A stretch of DNA of 8,053 nt from NCBI GenBank assembly GCA_031265635.1, contig JAISCK010000192.1, forward strand, positions 1 through 8,053, in the 5' to 3' direction. The translations under genes were made by a program, and so were the position numbers. The stretch's first letter is position 1, and every line of letters starts with the position of its first letter. The notes beneath the pieces are model-generated. The model was not told the origin of the DNA and ran no database searches. It worked only from the letters and a program-made list of their open reading frames with translations. The stretch comes from Spirochaetaceae bacterium. GTDB taxonomy: Bacteria > Spirochaetota > Spirochaetia > Treponematales > Breznakiellaceae. Of the stretch, positions 5,895 through 8,053 are shown in pieces.

Positions 5895-6809
5895 CTAGAC
5901 CTTTCCTTCAAGTTTCCGTATCAGGGTGAGAAAGGAAGCCGGAAGGGGCGCTTCAAAATTCATATATTCTCCGCCGGGTATCTGTATAAAGAGCCTCTTC
6001 GCGTGGAGCATCAGAGTGGCCCGGGAAAAATTTTTGTCCTTTCTTCCGTATAACGGATCTCCCAGTATGGGACAGCCCAGGTATTTGAGGTGAACCCGGA
6101 TCTGGTGGGTACGCCCTGTACGGGGGCGGAGCAGGAGCAGCGAATAGTCCTGTCCGTGGAGACGCCAGCTCCGCAGGACGCGGTATCTGGTAAGGGCTTT
6201 TTTGCCCCTGGTTTCCGACACGGTGAATTTCTTCCTGTCTTTGCTGTCCCTGGTTATGAAGGTCTCCGCGCTGCCTGCGGCCTGGGGCGGCCCTCCCTGT
6301 ACCAGGGCAAGGTAGTTTTTTTTTGCCGACCTTTCCTTAAACTGGTCCGAAAGAAAGGCAAGGGCCCTTTCGTTATAGGCGGCTATGATCACCCCGGAGG
6401 TATCCTTGTCAAGCCTGTGTACTATGCCGGGCCTGAGGCTGGCGCTCTGTTCAAGACCCATGCGGAAAAGCAGGGCGTTTGCCAGGGTTCCCCTGGAAAG
6501 TCCGGCGCCGGGATGCACGGCCATGCCCTGCTTTTTGTTTATGACGACCACATCATTGTCTTCATACAGAATATCAAGGGGAATATCCTCTGGAACGAGC
6601 GACGGGGATTCGGCTTCTTCCCAGTGTAAAAAGAAAGTATCGCCTGTCCTTACCTGCCGGGAAAATTTTACCTCCCTGCCGTTGAGCAGGGCTTCAAGTT
6701 TTCGCGCCTTGATCTGGGAACGGCTTAGAAGCCCGGAATGGCGGGCAAGATAATAGTCAAGCCTCATGCCGTCGGAACCTTCTTCAACGGTGATTTCAGC
6801 ATCCGGCAT
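5895..6809 (-). CDS. rluD: RluD-type 23S rRNA pseudouridine synthase with S4 domain
   Basis: This 304-residue enzyme is an RluA-family pseudouridine synthase with the RluD/YlyB layout. The N-terminal S4 RNA-binding domain spans about residues 15-60 (RLDYYLARHSGLLSRSQIK and following). The catalytic domain carries NKKQGMAVHPG at 91-101, the catalytic loop HRLDKDTSG at 131-139 with Asp134, and RPRTGRTHQIRVHLKYLG at 228-245. Length and order match RluD, which in E. coli modifies helix 69 of 23S rRNA near the subunit interface. The start is supported by GGAGG about 10 bases upstream, and the ATG lies 2 bases after the stop of the membrane-protein gene. A run of nine A residues encodes AKKN at 162-165, a possible slippage point, but the frame is intact. 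The symbol rluD is by architecture; the exact target uridines are inferred. Confidence 0.92.
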   Translation of the reverse strand: MPDAEITVEEGSDGMRLDYYLARHSGLLSRSQIKARKLEALLNGREVKFSRQVRTGDTFFLHWEEAESPSLVPEDIPLDILYEDNDVVVINKKQGMAVHPGAGLSRGTLANALLFRMGLEQSASLRPGIVHRLDKDTSGVIIAAYNERALAFLSDQFKERSAKKNYLALVQGGPPQAAGSAETFITRDSKDRKKFTVSETRGKKALTRYRVLRSWRLHGQDYSLLLLRPRTGRTHQIRVHLKYLGCPILGDPLYGRKDKNFSRATLMLHAKRLFIQIPGGEYMNFEAPLPASFLTLIRKLEGKV

Positions 6810-6811
6810 GA

Positions 6812-7330
6812 TTATCCGTCCTCCGGCTTTTCGCCTTCCTCCGGGGGGATTCTCCTTATGATGATGGGGTCCCCCGGCGGCAGTTCCTCAATCCTGCGCG
6901 CCTCCCGGGAACGCTGGGCCCGCAGGATAAGGTGATCGGCAAGGGCTATGGTCATCGCCCCGGCAATGGCCGCGCCGAAGCAGAAGAGCTGCTGCCGCTC
7001 GCTCATCCCCACGGCTCCGGCAGCCTTGAAGGGCCAGGGGGCATAGCGGAGGTCCCGGTCATGGGTCGCCCAGCGGTAGCTGTCCACGGCGAAGATGCTG
7101 AAAAACATGGTAAAGGGAACGGCGCCAAAGGTAATGATTTCCGCCCGCCGTAAATCCCTGGCCCATAGGGGGAATTCGGAAGGAGACGCTTCAAGGGGAG
7201 AAGCGTATACCGCGGCGCGGCGAATGGTTATTCCCCCGGGATTCTCTCCGCCCGGAACCGCCTCCTGGGGGAAACCCCAATTCCCCGCCGCGAGGCAGCA
7301 GAGCGCGAGGGGCAGGAGAATTTTTCTCAT
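6812..7330 (-). CDS. Unassigned exported or membrane protein with two transmembrane helices
   Basis: I do not recognise a function for this 172-residue protein. It has a typical signal sequence: MRK, then a hydrophobic stretch to about residue 18, with likely cleavage between 15 and 24. Cys11 and Cys12 lie inside it, but the preceding residues make a poor lipobox, so a lipoprotein is possible but unlikely. Two hydrophobic segments follow, at about 64-82 (EIITFGAVPFTMFFSIFAV) and 115-136, joined by a polar linker containing RYAPWPFK (95-102). The C-terminal tail (about 137-172) is strongly charged and proline-rich. The RRAEIITFGAVPF and YAPWPF segments resemble a small conserved family that I associate, from memory, with treponemes. 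The ATG overlaps the yggS stop as ATGA and rluD follows 2 bases later, so it is tightly embedded in the cluster. That it is a real gene is well supported by spacing and composition. Confidence 0.8.
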   Translation of the reverse strand: MRKILLPLALCCLAAGNWGFPQEAVPGGENPGGITIRRAAVYASPLEASPSEFPLWARDLRRAEIITFGAVPFTMFFSIFAVDSYRWATHDRDLRYAPWPFKAAGAVGMSERQQLFCFGAAIAGAMTIALADHLILRAQRSREARRIEELPPGDPIIIRRIPPEEGEKPEDG

Positions 7331-8028
7331 GAACGTTCCCCGAAAATCAGGGTGCCTATGCGGACCAGGGTGGAACCTTCTTCAATGGCAAGTTCAAAAT
7401 CACCGGACATTCCCATCGAAAGCACCGGCGTCTTAAAAAATCCGCGCCGTTTGAGTTCTTCGCTTGCCCGGTACAGGGAACGGAACGAGTTCCGCACCGC
7501 CCCTTTATCGGCGGTAAAGGGGGCCATGGTCATAAGCCCGGCCAGCGCCAGGCCGGGATACGCGGCGGTTTTTTCCGCCCCCCCAAGCAGGGCGTCAAAA
7601 TCAGGATAGCCCGATTTTGAATCTTCGGCTGTATGAAACTCAAGAAGCACCGGAAGGGGCGGCTTTTTTTCGGCGTTGTCCGCCTGGACCGCCCTGCCGA
7701 GGGCGTCTACAAGTTCATCGCGGTCAAGGGACTGGACGCAGTGAAAAAGGCCCGCAGCGGTCTTTGCCTTGTTCCTCTGGAGGCTGCCTATCATGTGAAG
7801 GACTGTTCCGGGATGGGCCGAAAGAAAGGCGGGAAATTTTTCCAGGGCTTCCTGAACGCGGCTCTCGCCGAATACCCTGACGCCGTTTTCATAGGCATCC
7901 TCTACCTCCCGGATACCGTGAAATTTTGATACCGCCATGAGGGTTATTTCATCACTCTTTCTTCCGGCGGCGGCGGCGGCCTTTTCGACCCGCTCCCGCA
8001 CCCGCCGCAGCGCTTCCCGTATTTCCAT
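7327..8028 (-). CDS. yggS: YggS/PROSC family PLP homeostasis protein
   Basis: This 233-residue cytoplasmic protein belongs to the YggS/YlmE/PROSC (PLPBP) family, which binds pyridoxal 5'-phosphate on a TIM-barrel fold without known catalysis and controls PLP and amino-acid homeostasis. Family motifs are LMAVSKFH (30-37) with Lys35 as the Schiff-base lysine, FGESRVQEA (53-61; more often FGENxVQE), LHMIGSLQRNK (77-87), GLMTMAPF (164-171), and the phosphate-binding end MGMSGDFELAIEEGSTLVRIGTLIFG (205-230). Length is normal for the family. A short alanine run at 17-21 comes from a GCC/GCG repeat and is probably harmless. The ATG is 25 bases from the window edge; GGGGAGG lies 12 bases upstream as a possible ribosome binding site. 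It is the first gene of its cluster seen here, although an upstream gene cannot be excluded. Assignment is very secure. Confidence 0.96.
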   Translation of the reverse strand: MEIREALRRVRERVEKAAAAAGRKSDEITLMAVSKFHGIREVEDAYENGVRVFGESRVQEALEKFPAFLSAHPGTVLHMIGSLQRNKAKTAAGLFHCVQSLDRDELVDALGRAVQADNAEKKPPLPVLLEFHTAEDSKSGYPDFDALLGGAEKTAAYPGLALAGLMTMAPFTADKGAVRNSFRSLYRASEELKRRGFFKTPVLSMGMSGDFELAIEEGSTLVRIGTLIFGERS

Positions 8029-8053
8029 CCTAGGTTCCGGCCTCCCCGGCCAG
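8029..8053 (-). promoter_or_regulatory. Short leader upstream of yggS
   Basis: These 25 bases hold the 5' side of yggS on the minus strand, including GGGGAGG (8047-8041) 12 bases before the ATG, a candidate Shine-Dalgarno with long spacing. The stretch is too short to show a promoter. Confidence 0.3.

Overview
This 8-kb window reads as a compact stretch of core chromosome from a spirochaete, most likely a Treponema-type organism (Treponematales, perhaps a gut lineage). That assignment is inference. It rests on the treponeme-like MurC (motif CEYRKHFLSF), the archaeal-like second cytidylate kinase with an unusual P-loop, the iron-sulphur-free MutY-like protein, and a small two-helix membrane protein of a kind I associate with treponemes. 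Base composition looks moderately GC-rich by eye. Nine complete genes fill almost all of the window. No gap exceeds 64 bases. I see no mobile element, CRISPR array, tRNA or rRNA.

Layout from left to right. A minus-strand cluster (25-3736), transcribed leftward, runs murC, yicC, a cmk-like gene and a mutY-like gene. The first two junctions are ATGA overlaps and the last is a 15-base gap, so the four genes probably form one operon. A 64-base divergent region (3737-3800) separates murC from the plus-strand folC (about 3801-5138). FolC converges, with a 3-base gap, on a second minus-strand cluster (5142-8028). That cluster runs, in order of transcription, yggS (PLP homeostasis), a two-helix membrane protein, an S4-domain RluD-type pseudouridine synthase and a shorter RluA-family paralogue. 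Its genes are spaced by an ATGA overlap, 2 bases and 3 bases.

The genes serve general housekeeping: peptidoglycan precursor synthesis (MurC), RNA turnover (YicC), nucleotide metabolism (Cmk-like), DNA repair (MutY-like), folate polyglutamylation (FolC), cofactor homeostasis (YggS) and rRNA or tRNA pseudouridylation (two RluA-family enzymes). I do not see an obvious new multi-gene system. The points worth a second look are protein-level oddities: a MutY-like glycosylase without its Fe-S cysteines and with a changed catalytic aspartate position; a cytidylate kinase relative with Asn in place of the Walker A Lys; and the unassigned membrane protein between yggS and rluD.
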